Assembly (NCBI GenBank): GCA_000320545.1
Contig: ADNK01002664.1
Coordinates: 10,001-74,000, forward strand
Length of the DNA: 64,000 nt
Source of the DNA: Bigelowiella natans CCMP2755
Taxonomy: Eukaryota > Cercozoa > Chlorarachniophyceae
Direction of reading: 5' to 3'
Part shown: positions 25,081 to 38,995 of the stretch, in pieces
Layout: the number at the start of each line of letters is the position of its first letter
Position numbering within the stretch: the first letter of the stretch is position 1
Notes under the pieces: model-generated
The model's database searches: none
What the model saw: only the letters and a program-made list of their open reading frames with translations
Told to the model about the DNA's origin: nothing
Made by a program: the position numbers and the translations under genes

Positions 25081-25691
25081 TATTGTTTCAATTCAAGCAC
25101 CTGCATGAACTTAAGTTGTTCCTCCAGCAACTCCTTCGTCACCTTTTGATTAGTGTTGGTGATGATGATGATAGTGATGATAATGATGATGATGATAGTG
25201 ATGACAATGATGATGACGATGATGCCTTCAACTTCTGCATGATCCACAACCATCACAAATCAAATCATTCAATACCTTTGGGTGTGTATATTTGAAGCCT
25301 TCATCCTTTTCAATTGCACCGCCATCGATGCATAATCCCTGTGTGCGTGTGTGTGCAGAGAGAAAGAAGACAACAACACGACAGCAGCACAAGACAAGGA
25401 ATTATACTCGCATATACTGATGATTTTGGGAAAGTTGCATGTCCTGCTGCCGTGTTAGTCATCTCATAGAGTAGCAAGCATGAGAGCAAACCTTGTTCTT
25501 TAGCACTTCCTTGTCAAGATAGGGTGATATTGGAGTGTTGAAGATCTTTTGCTCCTACCAGCGGCACAACGCACGCAACGATGCAATACGAACATAAACA
25601 GCAGCATAACAAGGCGCTTGGCTTAATTAAATAAATTACAGGAGCACACACACACACACACACACAACACACACACACAACACACACACAC

Positions 25692-25728
<37 letters not shown>

Positions 25729-26052
25729 CTACAACTCATAAACTCATGACAAATAATTGCCTCCCCCTCTCCCTCCTTAACACACACACGCATACAAACA
25801 CACGCATACAAACACACCTGGCAGATTTCTGTGAAAGCGGGAACATGACGTTCATTGACGCTGTTTACAACCCGATCGAGCATCATCTGCAGAGGAGAAG
25901 AAGGGGTAGGTAACAACAGCAGCAATCAGTGAAAAAGCAGCAGCCTCACACCTTCTCTTCCTTAGGCCGCTATTGCGGTGGTGGATATTGTTGTGAGTGT
26001 TCAACACATGCAGCAGTAGCAGCCCATTATTCATCCTTTCTTTCTTTCCAGC

Positions 26053-26096
<44 letters not shown>

Positions 26097-26152
26097 GCTG
26101 CTGCTTTGCTGGCCATCCATCCCATGAACGCAGTCTTAACCTGTTACCATGT

Positions 26153-26185
<33 letters not shown>

Positions 26186-26809
26186 GCGATTGGTGGTGAC
26201 GATGGATGATGACGTCAAGACCTATCAGTCAGGAAATGCATTGTCCTTGGTTGTGTCGTGGGACAAGCATCCAAGGTACACAAGCATCATCGATGTTTTG
26301 GAGTGTTTTTTAGATTCCCGTTTCAAAATCACCACGCTTTTGGATATTTTAGTATTAGACTGAAATTCGTGCATCATCATCATTGTCATCACCATCATCA
26401 TCATGTATACGCAATAATACCTCAAAGATATCTCCAATGAGGCCATTCACAAGGCCCTGAATAATGAATAATAAAAGGTGTATTTAGTAGGTAGTAGCTT
26501 CATTTGAGCTGCATTTATGCTTATCCTTTTCCAAGTTGTATGGCCGATGTATAAAGCACGAACAGCACAAGCAACACACGTTCTTTTCATATAAAATGGC
26601 ATCGAAAAAATAATGGGCGCCGCATGGGTTGTAAGGGTACCTGATCGGAGTTGCCTTTATCGGATACATTGTAAGTTGACCTGCGCACGTAAATAACCAC
26701 AACACACACACACACGCACACACACACACACATACACACACAATGCACATACAAACGTGTCACATTTACACAAGTTTAGGCATGGGCATGAGATCCATCG
26801 CATAATCCC

Positions 26810-26845
<36 letters not shown>

Positions 26846-27768
26846 TTTCATCTTTATCAATATCATCATATTCGTTGTCGTTATCTTCCATACTTTAGTG
26901 CACGTTCTCTGTTACAAGTGGTGTTTTATGGTATTATTGATGAAATGAGGTGATGAAATGATGTATAATGATATGGTGAAAAGGCTTGCAATCGCCGATA
27001 GCTCTACTACTACTCCTACTGCTACTACTCCTACTGCTACTACTACCCAGGCTTTATCTTCTTGCAAGCTAATTCAATGGATCGACACATGTCTTGCACG
27101 TGTACCTTAAAAGATGATGATGATCAAATCATGTTGTTCATAACCGAAATACAAGGGGAGAAACATAATAATAAATAGGAATAACAATAATTATAATAAT
27201 AGTAATAATAATAACAATAATAATAATAATAATAATAAAGTACTTCATCGGTGAGATACCCGTCGTTTCCGCTACACAACTTGAATTCTGTTTGCTTATT
27301 TAATTACCGTGTTAAGCTTCAATCCCGCAACCCAGAGGAACTTCATCACCTTCATGGATACAAAATAGGAGGCATTGTTATTCATTACATCGTTATCTGA
27401 AATCTAATCATAATCATCATCATCATTATTATATGGTTTGCATGATCATTCCATTAAGGAGAGCTTTGCTTCGTGACTTTTCAGTGATATAGGTGTTAGC
27501 ACGATGACAAAAGCTGCAGCAGCAGCATCCCATTATTGTGTGTATATAAGCTGCAGACGTAATCATAAACACACGAAGATACATGTCCTGCAAATATGCT
27601 ATACACAGGGAGGACGAGGAGGAGGAAGAAGAAGAAACATATTTAGATACAATTCAGACAAACACACAAGCACAACCTCCTTTTCCTGCTTATACACAGG
27701 CGCGACTGCCATTCTAGGAGCTGAGAGAAGAGGGGAAGAGAGAAAGATAGAGAGAGATTCGCAGCAAT

Positions 27769-27803
<35 letters not shown>

Positions 27804-28278
27804 AAGCAATAACAACGCTTATACGCACATTCAAGAAGTAAGCACATCTAGAGAACAAATGTACGATAAGGAGATATCACCGTCATCATCATCATCATCA
27901 TGATCATCATCATCATCGTCGTCGTTGTCATACTTAGCCCCATCTTATCTCCTTTTCCATAGACGATTGCTGGACGTAGAATCACGACTGGAAGTCCATC
28001 AACCTTTTCACGTCATCACCAATCATTTAAAGGAACATGCAGCAGCAGCAGTGAAGAATAATATGTGTGCGCATACTTGCCTCTACTACCACCAGCAGCA
28101 CTACCTTTGTTAGTGTGTAATTGTTTAGTATCAAATAATCATGTTATTACCGATGCTACTTTCTTCTCAGCTTCAAGACGGCATTTGGCGATCTTGTGAT
28201 AATAATGGTATAGTCAACACAACAACATCATTTACTACATTTTGATGGTACTCTTCCCCACAAATACACCACACACAA

Positions 28279-28326
<48 letters not shown>

Positions 28327-28393
28327 GATAATATACCGCCGTCCAGGGATCTAATTTAGCCTTCTCATCGCTCGGTTTCTGTGAGTAATCATG

Positions 28394-28431
<38 letters not shown>

Positions 28432-29564
28432 CAAATAATATTTGAGTAGGGTCCATGGAAAGTAGTGTTGTTTTTGTTGTTTCCTCCTCAATTGTTTGAT
28501 TTCGTTGGCTCTTTTGTCGAGTGGGTGGATCATTAATAATACCTTGGAGTTCTCCTTGTACACATGAGCTGTGGAAACTTCAATCCATTTCTTCACACCC
28601 ATCTTCGCAGCAGCCTATCAACAGAATAATAACTCAATCATCGTCATCATCATCATCACGTTCCTGCACAACCTTCGCACATTTCTCTGCTGGGGTGACG
28701 ATACGCAACTGATAGTCCTTCTCGCTCATTGCCTACATGTTTATTTATGTGTGTGTGTGTGTGTGTGCGTGTGTGTGTGTGTACGCGTAGGCATGGCCAT
28801 TCAATTTTTTTAGGTAAAATTGTGATGGAACAATGTTGATCCTGAGGAATGATTCAATCGAAGCTTTAGAACAGAAGAACAACATTTTGCGCGTGTTTGT
28901 TTGGAAAGCTACAGTGTAGCCCATTACGTTATTTACAATGTACAGGCTGTTTCCTGCAAAAAGGCTAAATATGAAGGTGACATACCGAGCGAGTTTCTCC
29001 ACAAAGATTGATTACATAATCAACCTTCTCGGCGAACGCTTTCTTCACATGAGCTGGATATAAGATCATACTAAGTCAACAACGATAATTTATTGGCGTT
29101 TTATACTAGAACGGCATACTGATTCAATCAGTTTATACAACGTGTTTTGAAGAAGCACTAATCAATGCAGATATTATTCATCATGAAACGATTTGGTAAT
29201 GGTCTCTCTTATAATTACGATCTTGCGCCAGATCGGTTTGGTAGAACTTGACGAGATCCTTATCTTTGAATGCTTTCTGAAGAAGAGTGAGTGGCAGAAA
29301 AGTAGGTATATGTTGAAGCATTAGTTATGGCTATATTAAAAAAGTGAGTGCTCATACATCTTGACTATCATCGTTAACATATATGTGCTGACTGTTGTGA
29401 CACAAACCTGATGATCCTCGTGCATGTACGCCATCGAGTACATCTTCTTGTCGGCGACATAGATCTAATTTTTTATTTGATATACACATCAGAATAAGGC
29501 GTATCGTGTGTAACCAAACTCTTACTTGTTGGTCGTTTGTACATGTGCGTGTGGTTCTCTTTCG

Positions 29565-29649
<85 letters not shown>

Positions 29650-30201
29650 ATTGTGAGACCTTTGATGCTAGCTTTTGCTCTGCAAGATATTGCACAAGAT
29701 TCCGGCCTATGAAACCAGTACCCCCTGGAGGTGGCAATACATGCAGCGACAAGTAGTTAGTTATTCGAGGAGGAGGAGGAGCAGGAGGAGGAGCAGGAGG
29801 AGGAGCAGGAGGAGGAGAAGGAGGAGGAGAAGGAGGAGGAGAAGGAAACAACAACAATAACAACGAAGATTGTGATGTGGAGAGGGGTGATAGTTGCAAT
29901 GTGGATAGTGGTGGAGAAATTGATGGACATCAAAATTAGCCTCTCCGCTAAACATGCTTGAAAGGGAGGGAATATCGTCGGTGTTTAGATTTGACCAAGT
30001 ATCAGATATGTGCTTTTCTCTCCCTGATTATACAACGAAGGAGAAGGGGGGGAGAGGAGAAGGAGGAGGAGGAGGGGAGGAGAACAGTAGAAGCACGGCA
30101 ATATTAGGACATAATAATGACACATGCCTTGTGCGAGTGCCTTTACACATTCTGTCTTCGGGTTAGAGTCGCAGAGGGTATGGAAGGACCTGATCCGTCA
30201 T
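25081..30201 (-). CDS. NAD-dependent epimerase/dehydratase-like SDR protein
   Basis: This is an extended short-chain dehydrogenase/reductase with a Rossmann fold. The exons follow the family order: GGTGFIGRNLVQYLAEQKLA (about 29735-29660) has the GxxGxxG NAD(P) motif; then IYVADKKMYSMAYMHEDHQ (29465), FKDKDLVKFYQTDLAQ (29270), AHVKKAFAEKVDYVINLCGE (29050), KKWIEVSTAHVYKENSK (28590), KPSDEKAKLDPWTA (28375), HKIAKCRLEAEKKVA (28190), LPVVILRPAIVYGKGDK (28000), VMKFLWVAGLKLNT (27350), VHVQDMCRSIELACKKIKP (27105), NVSDKGNSDQ (26670), GLVNGLIGDIFE (26450), RVVNSVNERHVPAFTEICQ (25880), IFNTPISPYLDKEVLKNK (25545), GLCIDGGAIEKDEGFKYTHP (25345) and the last exon, VTKELLEEQLKFMQVLELKQ, with TAA at 25081. 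STAHVY and the following Lys region may correspond to the SDR Ser and Tyr-x3-Lys, but the exact Tyr-Lys pair was not fixed. The 5' exon is uncertain; ATG 30201 is a candidate. The substrate is unknown. Confidence 0.85.
29571..29645. repeat. (CT)n-(GT)n microsatellite in SDR intron
   Basis: A CT run changes into a GT run in the intron after the Rossmann glycine-loop exon of the SDR gene. Confidence 0.9.
29768..29847. repeat. GGAGGAGGAGCA/GAAGGAGGA minisatellite
   Basis: A tandem of about 12-nt units built from GGA with GCA or GAA interruptions lies just upstream, in transcript sense, of the glycine-loop exon of the SDR gene. There it forms a CCT-rich tract before the acceptor. Confidence 0.8.
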
Positions 30202-30619
30202 GGTCGCTGTAACAGGTGATGTGGATTGATGATGAGGCTCTCTCTGCGGCGCTGATCTGCTCGACACCACTGGGATACTACGAAAAAATCGAATCTACGA
30301 TATTTAGGAATTATTTTATACGAAATATATCTAAATCAAATAGACATAGATGAAATCGAGAAAACTCTACCTCGAGTAAGGATCTGTGACTATCGAGATA
30401 ATGAAACTGGAATGTAGGGTATTCTATCGATTAAAAAATAATCGATACGACATCCCTCCTCACTAGAAATATCTCCTAATACGAGGGCGGACCAGGGAAA
30501 TTCCGCCCATCAAGTTAAATTTAGAAAATTTGCTCGATGTTTTATTGTCGCAATGAATAATTCAGAAGCGTTGAATTCTGTAGTCCGTTTACGACGCTAC
30601 GCCGGTTTTAGCGTACGCA
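30202..30619. other. Divergent intergenic region
   Basis: This gap lies between the probable 5' ends of the SDR gene (-) and the CRAL-TRIO gene (+). It has no microsatellite; it contains several CGATA/TATCGAT words. Promoters for both genes are expected here. Confidence 0.4.
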
Positions 30620-31712
30620 ATGCCGGCTAATCGTTCACTCAACGAGGCACAACAGCAAAAACAACAACGCAAACGCACATTCGTTTCAGGATTCAAATCA
30701 GACCTTCGAACATCTAAAAGTAATTGCCGTTTTTGTTCTTTTTCCTTACAAATCCCTGTAGGTTCTTAAGCAGGATTTGAATAATGATATTTTCTTTGGT
30801 AATTATGTCGATGTATTTCTGACAGAAACTTTTAGTAGTGTCCCATTACTCGAGCACAGATGGAAGCAGGAGCCCGTCGTCAGGTCCCCCCCCTCAATCG
30901 AAACCCCCGCCCCTTCTCGAACACAAAATTTTCAAATTATCTTGATTAACGCATCTTGAATCGACAGCAGAAGATAGGGCGCGAAGAATACAGCCTCATG
31001 TTGAAAGTTGTTGCTTGTTTTCCATGCACTGTTGTCAGACTACCTCCTCTGCTCAGGAACGGAAAGAGGGGAAGGATGGAGCTGAGGCGGTCGTTAAGGG
31101 TGGTGTTAAGACTGCAAATGGAAAGGAATTTGCTCCTCTATCAACTGAGGAATGCCTTGAGCTTCTCCATAAACAAATCAAAGTTGACCATTCTGGCCTG
31201 TGTTCGTTGTCTACGTAACTTCATTCCATTTGCCTTTAAAGCCAACTTTACTTTGGCTTAGTGATGAGTGCTTCTGCTGTTGTTATTCAATGGCAGCTAT
31301 ACAGTTAGTGTGGCTGTGGGATGTTCCCAAGGCCTGCCCTATGCATGTTTATTGAAAGCAGCGTGCGATGAATACGTGCGATGAATAAAATCAATTAAAT
31401 GTTGTTGATCAGATCGGGGAAGCAGATCAGCAATTGAGAGATGAGGTTCTGGTTCCTGAGAGCTTGGGTGTGCAGCCGAGCGAGGTAGTGAGTCTCTTAT
31501 TCTCTTATACGACGAAGATTGCGAGATTAAATATGAAGTCCCCAAAAGAAGTTTAGATAGCAGCAGCTATGTGTCACCATGTCGGAAAAATAACCATAAC
31601 ATTCATTCAGGAGGAGGTTTACCAAAAGTTGCAAAAGAAGTTCGGTGATGAGGGGCTCACACATCATCAGAGAATTGAGCTCACAAGGGCCTATAGAGGG
31701 TCTGTAGTTGCC

Positions 31713-31762
<50 letters not shown>

Positions 31763-32839
31763 TGTTTGAATAGTGATTCTTAGCATCGTTATTATCATCT
31801 CTCAGCATTTCCGAGAAGGAGCTGTTGGAAGGTAAAAATTGAAAGATATTCGAATGAATATCCTCCGTTTGCAATGAAGGACACAACATTTTGGAGCCCT
31901 GTTGTAGTAGTATTCACTTATTTCCTGATCAAAATCGTATTGGAAAGGAAGGACCGCTAGTCAGCCCCACTTTTGCAACACTATTCTATCAATTTACCCC
32001 TCATTCTCTTCCTCATCCCGACTTTCAATGATGCCTTAGGAGCAAGTACTCTCTCCAAATGGAATTTAGAAATTGGGTACAAGATTCTTGATACAAAGAT
32101 CAGTAGTGAAGGTAATTTAAGTTGTTGAAAAGTTGTTGTGTGTTGAACTTCAAACTACCCATGCTCTTTGTTATTGTTTATAAGTGCAAAGCGGTTATCT
32201 TTCTATGAATGACTCTGCATGATGATGATGTTGATGTTGATGACATAATGGCAAAGAAGATTATGGTGGTCTTTAAAAATCATACGAGGAATCCTTTGTA
32301 ATGTATAGTGTGTGTGTGTGTGTGTGCGCGCGCGCGTGCACTTTGGTATCATTTGTTTGATTCAGATGAAAAGTTCAATCTTTGCATGCCAGAGACCTTC
32401 CACGGTGAGTGAGCTGCTGATTCGAAGCAGAAGATGTGCAATACACCTAACAACATAACGATGATGACACATCACATGTTCTGCTGCTGCGGCGCATATA
32501 TTATATTTACTGTAATGTAAACTACCACCACCACCCATCGTCGTTTATTTGTCCATTCGTTGCAGGGACCGACAACTTTGGCCATCCGGTGACATTTCTG
32601 CGTCTATCGGAACTTAAGGTGCTTGTGATGCATATGCATGAGCTGCTTGTTGTTGTCACATAGTAGGATGGGTGCATAGGAGGGGTTGCTGAGTAGTAAT
32701 CAATCAATCCTCGTATATGCGGATTGTAGCCAGACAACTGAAAGCACCGCCAATGGTGCTTGTCTTCTTGCCAGAAGGCGATGTGTTGTTATTATGAATA
32801 TGATTATAGTACAGGACAAATACCATCAGTCTATGTTCT

Positions 32840-32874
<35 letters not shown>

Positions 32875-33525
32875 ATAACATTTTTTTAAGATATATGATG
32901 AGTTCTTTGTGTGGCTGGTGCTGCCTATGATTTATGCGGCGGCCATGTGTCAGAGTGTACACAGCCTCCCCTCTCCTCACACACACACACGCACGCACAC
33001 GTACATATATTGTTACAAATGCACACGTTATGTGAGAGATTATATCTTGATTGGTAAAACTTATTTCCAAAGCTTCTTATTCCATCTCGAAGCTACTACC
33101 GTGCCACTAGTAAAATACGACAGATGGTTAATGTTATTATTATCGTATCTGATTGGCTATTCCTTCCTCCTCCTCTTCCAACAACGCCATCATCAATGAC
33201 AACAGCTAAAGGACCTTAGAAAGCAGTTCAAAAAGCCTTCCGATGTATGTACTAAACACTGCAATGCAGCAGCAGCATTTTTACATTGTATGTAGTAGCG
33301 CGTGGACACGAGAAAGGGCGAAGAAGAAGATTTGCATATGTAGAGATTTTATACAATTTATAAATGAGTATTATATGACATACATAGTAATATAGTCGTC
33401 ACTAAAATAGTGCTTCAATTATGTGTTTGATGGTGTGTAGGTTAATAAGCCATTTTCCCGTACGCTGGGGTCTATCAGGATGGTCAAGGAAGCTATCTCA
33501 TCACACCTAGGGTGTGCTGTGTGTG

Positions 33526-33559
<34 letters not shown>

Positions 33560-35530
33560 AATGCGATTTGCATGTTTGCGAGGTGTGTGTGCGCAGCATG
33601 AGGACCGTTGTATGTGCAGCCAAATCGAGAAGTGGAACTAGGCTTTAGGATGAGCAGCTGCTACTTTGATATCACATGATCTCATATGTTTATTCGTACG
33701 ATATCTTTTTGTCCTGCTGGTGTCTCTTCTTCCTCCTAATTCTCCCCTCCCAAATAATCTCCCCCCCCCTTTAGATATAAAGTCCGAAAGCATATCGTTA
33801 TAGCGGATCTTCAAGGTAAAGGGGTGTGTGTTGCTGATGGTGGTGGAAATGCCATCAAGATGATGATGATGATGATAATGATAATGATGATGATGGTGGT
33901 GGTGGTGGTTTTGAAACAAATATGTACATATCTCCTTAAATGTACCGTCTAATATATCTTAAAAAATAAAACTAGGAATACCACTACTTCTATTACTAGC
34001 TACCTCCTCATGCAGAGCTTCTTCTCATTGCCATCATCATAGTATCACCATCATCATCATCATCATCATCATCATCGTCGTCGTCATCGTATCTTGGCCA
34101 TCATCATGTTTGGTGTGCAATAATGGAACGTGTGATGATAATGCAGGGGTATCCATGATGTCATTTGCCAGAAATAAGGTTGCGCCACTACTCTTTGGGA
34201 GAGAGAGAGAGAAAGAGAGTGAGAGCATAAAGAGGAATCAATACATATATATATATATATATATATACGAAGAAGGAAATTCACTCTTCGAGAATATATA
34301 ATGTAGTGCTCAAAAGTTAAGAAATACGTACTTTATTTATTATTATTATTATTATTGTTCTTATTATTGTGTCATTGCATATTACAGCACTATAATAAAT
34401 TATGTTTTTGGACTTTGATATCACCGTTCCTTTCATCGATTGATGATTTACATATTCATTAATCCCATTCGCCAACAAACAATAGGCTTATGCCAAGGCA
34501 TTATTCCAAGTTCCATATATCTTCTTCCCTGACAACGTATTAACAGCATCATCATCGTAAATGCAATCTCTCCTTCTACTCAAAACTGTTTGTCATTGCA
34601 ACGAACACTTGATGATCTATGTGCTGCTTGTACTATTTGGGTCGCTGGTCATTCTTTATCACAGCACATGATCGTACTGTGCTCAAGATAGTTTCTTCTG
34701 TTTTGTTTCTTAGGTTTATCGAATATACATAGTGAATCCAACGTAAGAAGAGTGTGTTGGAAAGGAGGGGGTGGGAGGGGCAGGACATTACATGCACATC
34801 TGCTTTGAGTAGTATGACTCACACCACATACAAATGATGATCATCATCATCGCTTGAAATGAACACATTCAAAGCAATCATGATACAACAACATAAAATA
34901 GTGTGAGAGGTGTACTTTTTCTAATGCACACACACACACACACACACACACATCGTACGGTGATGCTCAGGAAGATATTCAACCTGCTATGGAAAATAGT
35001 AAGGAAATGGGTAGACCCGGTATGATGATAATGACGATGATGATGATGATGACATGTATCGTGTTTAGATATTATGACGTGTGATTATTCGAGTTACTTG
35101 ATGATGGTCATCATCATCATCATCACAACCATCGTTATAACTTAGGAGATTAAGCATTCCGATGTTGATGATCTCGGTGTTGATAATGGCGATGATGATA
35201 ATATGACTGGACATCTCGAATAAACATCAGACGACTTTAAAGTATATCACGAAGCTAAATTCTTCCGAGGAGGCGATCAAAACATTGAAAGAAAACGGGG
35301 TAACACGGGTGTATTCATACATTATAAGAATGTCATAATGAACATAGAGGCTATATATTACACAACAGCATTGCTATGAATTTCATCATCATACATCCTA
35401 TAATCTAATTGCTTACCATTATTCTATTCTAATGATTTAGATTCCACAAGAAGTCATTCCAGCGTCACTAGGAGGGAAAAGTAAGGGGGTGCGCACAATA
35501 GACCTTGCCAGGACGATTGCTCCAAAGTAA
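30620..35530 (+). CDS. CRAL-TRIO (Sec14-like) lipid-binding protein
   Basis: Sec14-type proteins bind phosphoinositides or other small lipids and move them between membranes. Supported exons on the plus strand include the Ala/Gln/Lys-rich part FAPLSTEECLELLHKQIKVD (about 31130), DQIGEADQQLRDEVLVPESL (31410), EEVYQKLQKKFGDEGLTHHQ (31613), ISEKELLEG (31807), ASTLSKWNLEIGYKILDTK (32040), DEKFNLCMPETFH (32367), GTDNFGHPVTFLRLSELK (32567), KVRKHIVIADLQG (33779), YAKALFQVPYIFFPDNVL (34488), VYRIYIVNPT (34712), LRKIFNLLWKIVRKWVDPG (34968), TLKYITKLNSSEEAIKTLKE (35230) and the last exon, IPQEVIPASLGGKSKGVRTI, ending in TAA at 35530. FGHPVTFLRL, HIVIADLQG, YRIYIVNP and the final P-LGG pattern are typical of the CRAL-TRIO fold. 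The 5' exons (ATG about 30620, MPANRSLNEAQQQ) are a guess, and some middle exons may be missed. Confidence 0.78.
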
Positions 35531-37310
35531 TGATAGAATACAGCGTTCTTTACATGGAGTGGAGGGGGTTCATAAAGTAGCATATTTGAGTTTGAGTGTA
35601 ATGACCACAAGTCAAGAACACTAGCTATTAGAAGGATGTAATAGGACTGAAAACATCGCTGCGTACGTAGCAATATGAATAACTGGGGAATGTCGTACGT
35701 ATACATGAATAATGCATTTAGACATAATAAACTACAGCAATGAATACGCGTGCATCAGCATGGTCATGTCACGTCGTGCTCTTGTGCCGATAATACCGAT
35801 GCATGTAAGCTTGCAGCAGTAAGCGCGCTAGTTAACTGACTTAGGTATTAAGCATTACCGTTATTGCCTTCACTGGGTATTGTGACAATAGACACAGTAT
35901 ATATGATATATGTATTATATTGCATATAAGTATGTCTATAGTTGTGTAAAAGCTTCATTCAGCCATATTTAGACACGCGACAATCGATCTACCATGCCAA
36001 TGTAGCAATCTAGCAATGCATGTGATGTACACTAGTTCAAACAGCAATCGTCGGGGTATTTGGCAAAGCAAAACTAGAAAAAGCGATACGATGTGCAACT
36101 TCATCTGAAGGCTAGTAGCTAGCTAGCTAGCTATCTTAGTCAAGTCTAATATGAGTCAATGTTGTCTGCGAGAGGTCAGCGCGTGATTTCTTACAGAAGC
36201 ACGCACTGCAATTAAAGGATCGATCGAGCGCTCGCGTTCATGAGATGGATGTAATGAACAAGTTGAATTTGTTCAATGTTCATCCTCTTGTGTTTACATG
36301 CATGCATGCGACTCATTGCATTCATGCACACATGCATCCTTGACATCATGGCAGAAACAAACAATTACAAATTAACCGCTGTAACCGCGCAACTTTGCAC
36401 AGTTACATTAGGATGACAACTGAACAAATCAAAATTATTTATTACATCCGTCTCATGATAGACCTGCAACATGTCATGCACATGTTATGTATATCATATT
36501 GCTGTGTCTATTATTCTCATACACAACTATTGTAAGATGTAATTTACATCTAGAACCTGTTTAGATGCATGGAAGTTGAGAATAGTCACATACAGATGCC
36601 AGGCGCAAAAAGTGGGTTTGCTATTGTTTTGTCGTTGATAATGTTGCTCGCTGTTCGTTGTTTTCATCCATCACATGTCTATACGCACATCGCAAGCTAG
36701 CTAGCTATATCTAACCACATGTCGTGAAATCCACTGTCAGTTTTCCTCGTGATCATCGCGACTGCTACATGCACGGCACATACAATCATGAGAATCATGG
36801 TTTACTAGATTCATGAGCGCACTTGATCTATCTATGCAGCTATCATTTCTCATAATCACTACTTTATATTGCATGTTCTATAGGTGCCGTCTTTGACCCT
36901 TCGGAAGGCAATGAGGCCCAAATGGAGCGAAATTTTGCCTTAGACCAGGATGGTCCTTGAGCACTTCCAAGCATAAATCATCCCACTGATCAAATATGTA
37001 GCTGGTAATCGTCATATTTGCGACCGAATCGCCCCTTTGAACGTCACCCCCTGGAAAAAAAAGGCATCATCATCATCATCGTCATCATCATCATCGTCGT
37101 CTGGAACGACATACTTATGAAAACCAACATTGCAACGCCTGTTCTGACACTGTTGTCATGTATCGTCAAATGTCAGCAAATGATGCGTGGCAAAACAAAG
37201 CAGCGTTACAAAACACGTGAACCGACGGCTTGTTCCAATGTAAAATAGAGAAAGCGACGACGTAAGAATGATGTGATTTCTGCTATCACTATGATAACTA
37301 GATCTGGCAG
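35531..37310. other. Convergent intergenic region, palindrome-rich
   Basis: This is the longest gap of its kind, between the 3' ends of the CRAL-TRIO gene (+) and the GT8 gene (-). Positions about 35700-36870 contain no microsatellite but many self-complementary words: TAGCTAGCTAGCTAGCTA at about 36117, CATGCATGCATGC at about 36298, and GCTAGCTAGCTAT at about 36697. A (ATC)n-type tract lies at 37067-37099. No gene is supported. Confidence 0.6.
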
Positions 37311-38995
37311 CTAGACGTTATAATAGCGTGCATAGTTAGGGAGCTTGGATATCAGCCTACTCTTCGAATTCCAAGGTTTCATGTGCTTCGTTGCGAAATG
37401 GAGAGTCCGCCAAAGCGGCCAATTTCTCAAAAACTCGGCCGCACGTGATAATTCAGGCTTTATATGGTGCGGGTCTATGCCGAAATCTTGCCAGATAGGA
37501 GGATCTTTCCCCCCCTGTTGATTGGTTTTATTATCTCGATGATGATACTGCTGCACGAGGTGATTCGCCAAACGGATACCCTGTTTTGAAGGATTACGAC
37601 GATGTTTATCAATTACCCCATGCAGCAGCAAAAAGGGAAGGAAATCATAATCCCAGTGCTCCATGATATTATGATATGATTTGTGTTCTAGCTGTCATTG
37701 TTATCTACTAGCTTTCTCTTGCCTCATTTAAAGCAGTAGTAGTAGTAGTAGTAGTAGTAGTAGTTCTAGCTTATCAAATACTTCAGAATATAAGTACAGG
37801 TTGTCTTAGCCGAGAGAAGGTCGTCAAAATCATATAAGCTTCGATGGAATAAAACCTATTGTTATAACAATCAGCATGTGATACTACTGTTAACACAAAA
37901 TTGTAGTATATATCTCTATCAAATAAGAATAATACGCTAATATTATTGTTATTATTATTATTAGTAGTATTACCATGGCAGAGTGACGATGTTTCCGTTA
38001 AAATAGCGGTTGAGTATTCCCTGATCTTGTGGCCCAGCACCTTCCCAATCGCGCATGGTTGAAGCAGACGTATTCTGCGTCACCAATACAAGACCCTCGA
38101 AGTCCGCTTGTGAAGGCTCAAACACTAGAAAATCCCCATTGACTGCTGGACTCAGGCTATACCTATTGCAGAATCGTTATTCAACGAAAAAAGAATCAAT
38201 AGTTTATAAACAGGAAGAAGAAACAAGCATCTAGTGGAGGGAGAGACGCAAGCTCAGAATGATGTATCAAGGAAAATAGTATATCAACACAAGTGCGCCC
38301 CAACTAGTTCATGTGACTGCTACATACCACTTCCACACCACATAGTCGGGGACTCCCATGAGAGATGGGGGAGAGTCATCTGAATAGCCGCTTGATAAGA
38401 GGTGATCTATATTGCGTATAACTATGGAATCTGTTCCCATCCAAACTACGCGCTTACAGCGTTTCTCAAGGCGCCACGCGTTAAACTTGAAGAGTAAATG
38501 GCGCCAATTGAACATTTCCCGGTGCTCGCTGGTCCCTCTCAGGTATGGAGTTTCAACCAGCTCATCCCATAGCCCTGATGAACTAATAATCTTGAGAAGG
38601 GAGGGTGGCACATGCTGGTCATGAAGCAACACTAGGCGGGGGGTGGGTGACAACTTGGAGTGCTTTCGGAAGGAATGAGCCAGAACCAATGCGCCAAGGG
38701 CGTAGTTAGGATTTGGTCCAACTACCATGCTCACCAAACAGGTGTTGTGGATGGTGCTTGAGGTAGAAATCATTCTTGAGCTATTCAAGGATGCTGCTGG
38801 TGCTGCTGCTTCTACTGAATTCCCATCATCGATGTCTTTATTGCGGGTGATAATCAGGCCTTGAGATTCTTCCGCTGGCCTCCCCTCTAGCCCCCCTCTT
38901 TCTACGAGGATATGAGCGCAGGTGACCAACAGAAAGATGACGAATGCCACGCAGGTGGGAGATTTCTCAACTTGGTCCATATACCGGTACATCAT
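37311..38995 (-). CDS. Family GT8 glycosyltransferase, type II membrane protein
   Basis: This is a glycogenin/galactinol-synthase-like retaining glycosyltransferase. Exon 1 (38995-38328) starts MMYRYMDQVEKSPTCVAFVI; a hydrophobic signal anchor (CVAFVIFLLVTCAHILV) implies a type II Golgi or ER protein. The catalytic domain follows: CLVSMVVGPNPNYALGALVL, RLVLLHDQHVP, FNWRHLLFKFNAWRLEKRCK and VVWMGTDSIVIRNIDHLL, where TDS stands at the usual DxD metal site (the family often has DxD or DAD; here the first Asp is replaced by Thr). Exon 2 (38156-37974) contains NGDFLVFEPSQ and the hallmark DQGILNRYFNG. A third exon near 37855 is uncertain. The last exon (about 37690-37311) holds HWDYDFLPFLLLHGVID and LHFATKHMKPW, the conserved C-terminal HF-x-KPW pattern, and ends YYNV with TAG. 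Donor and acceptor substrates cannot be told. Confidence 0.85.

Noticed and set aside
25640-25735. Regular CA blocks that could suggest an array of spaced repeats or CRISPR
   Set aside because: It is a plain interrupted (CA)n microsatellite in an intron; spacers are only one or two bases and the genome is eukaryotic.
31690-31769. Poly-Ala frame (GCT)n in the CRAL-TRIO gene
   Set aside because: Splicing from the TRAYRG exon to ISEKELLEG keeps phase and skips it, so the run is intronic.
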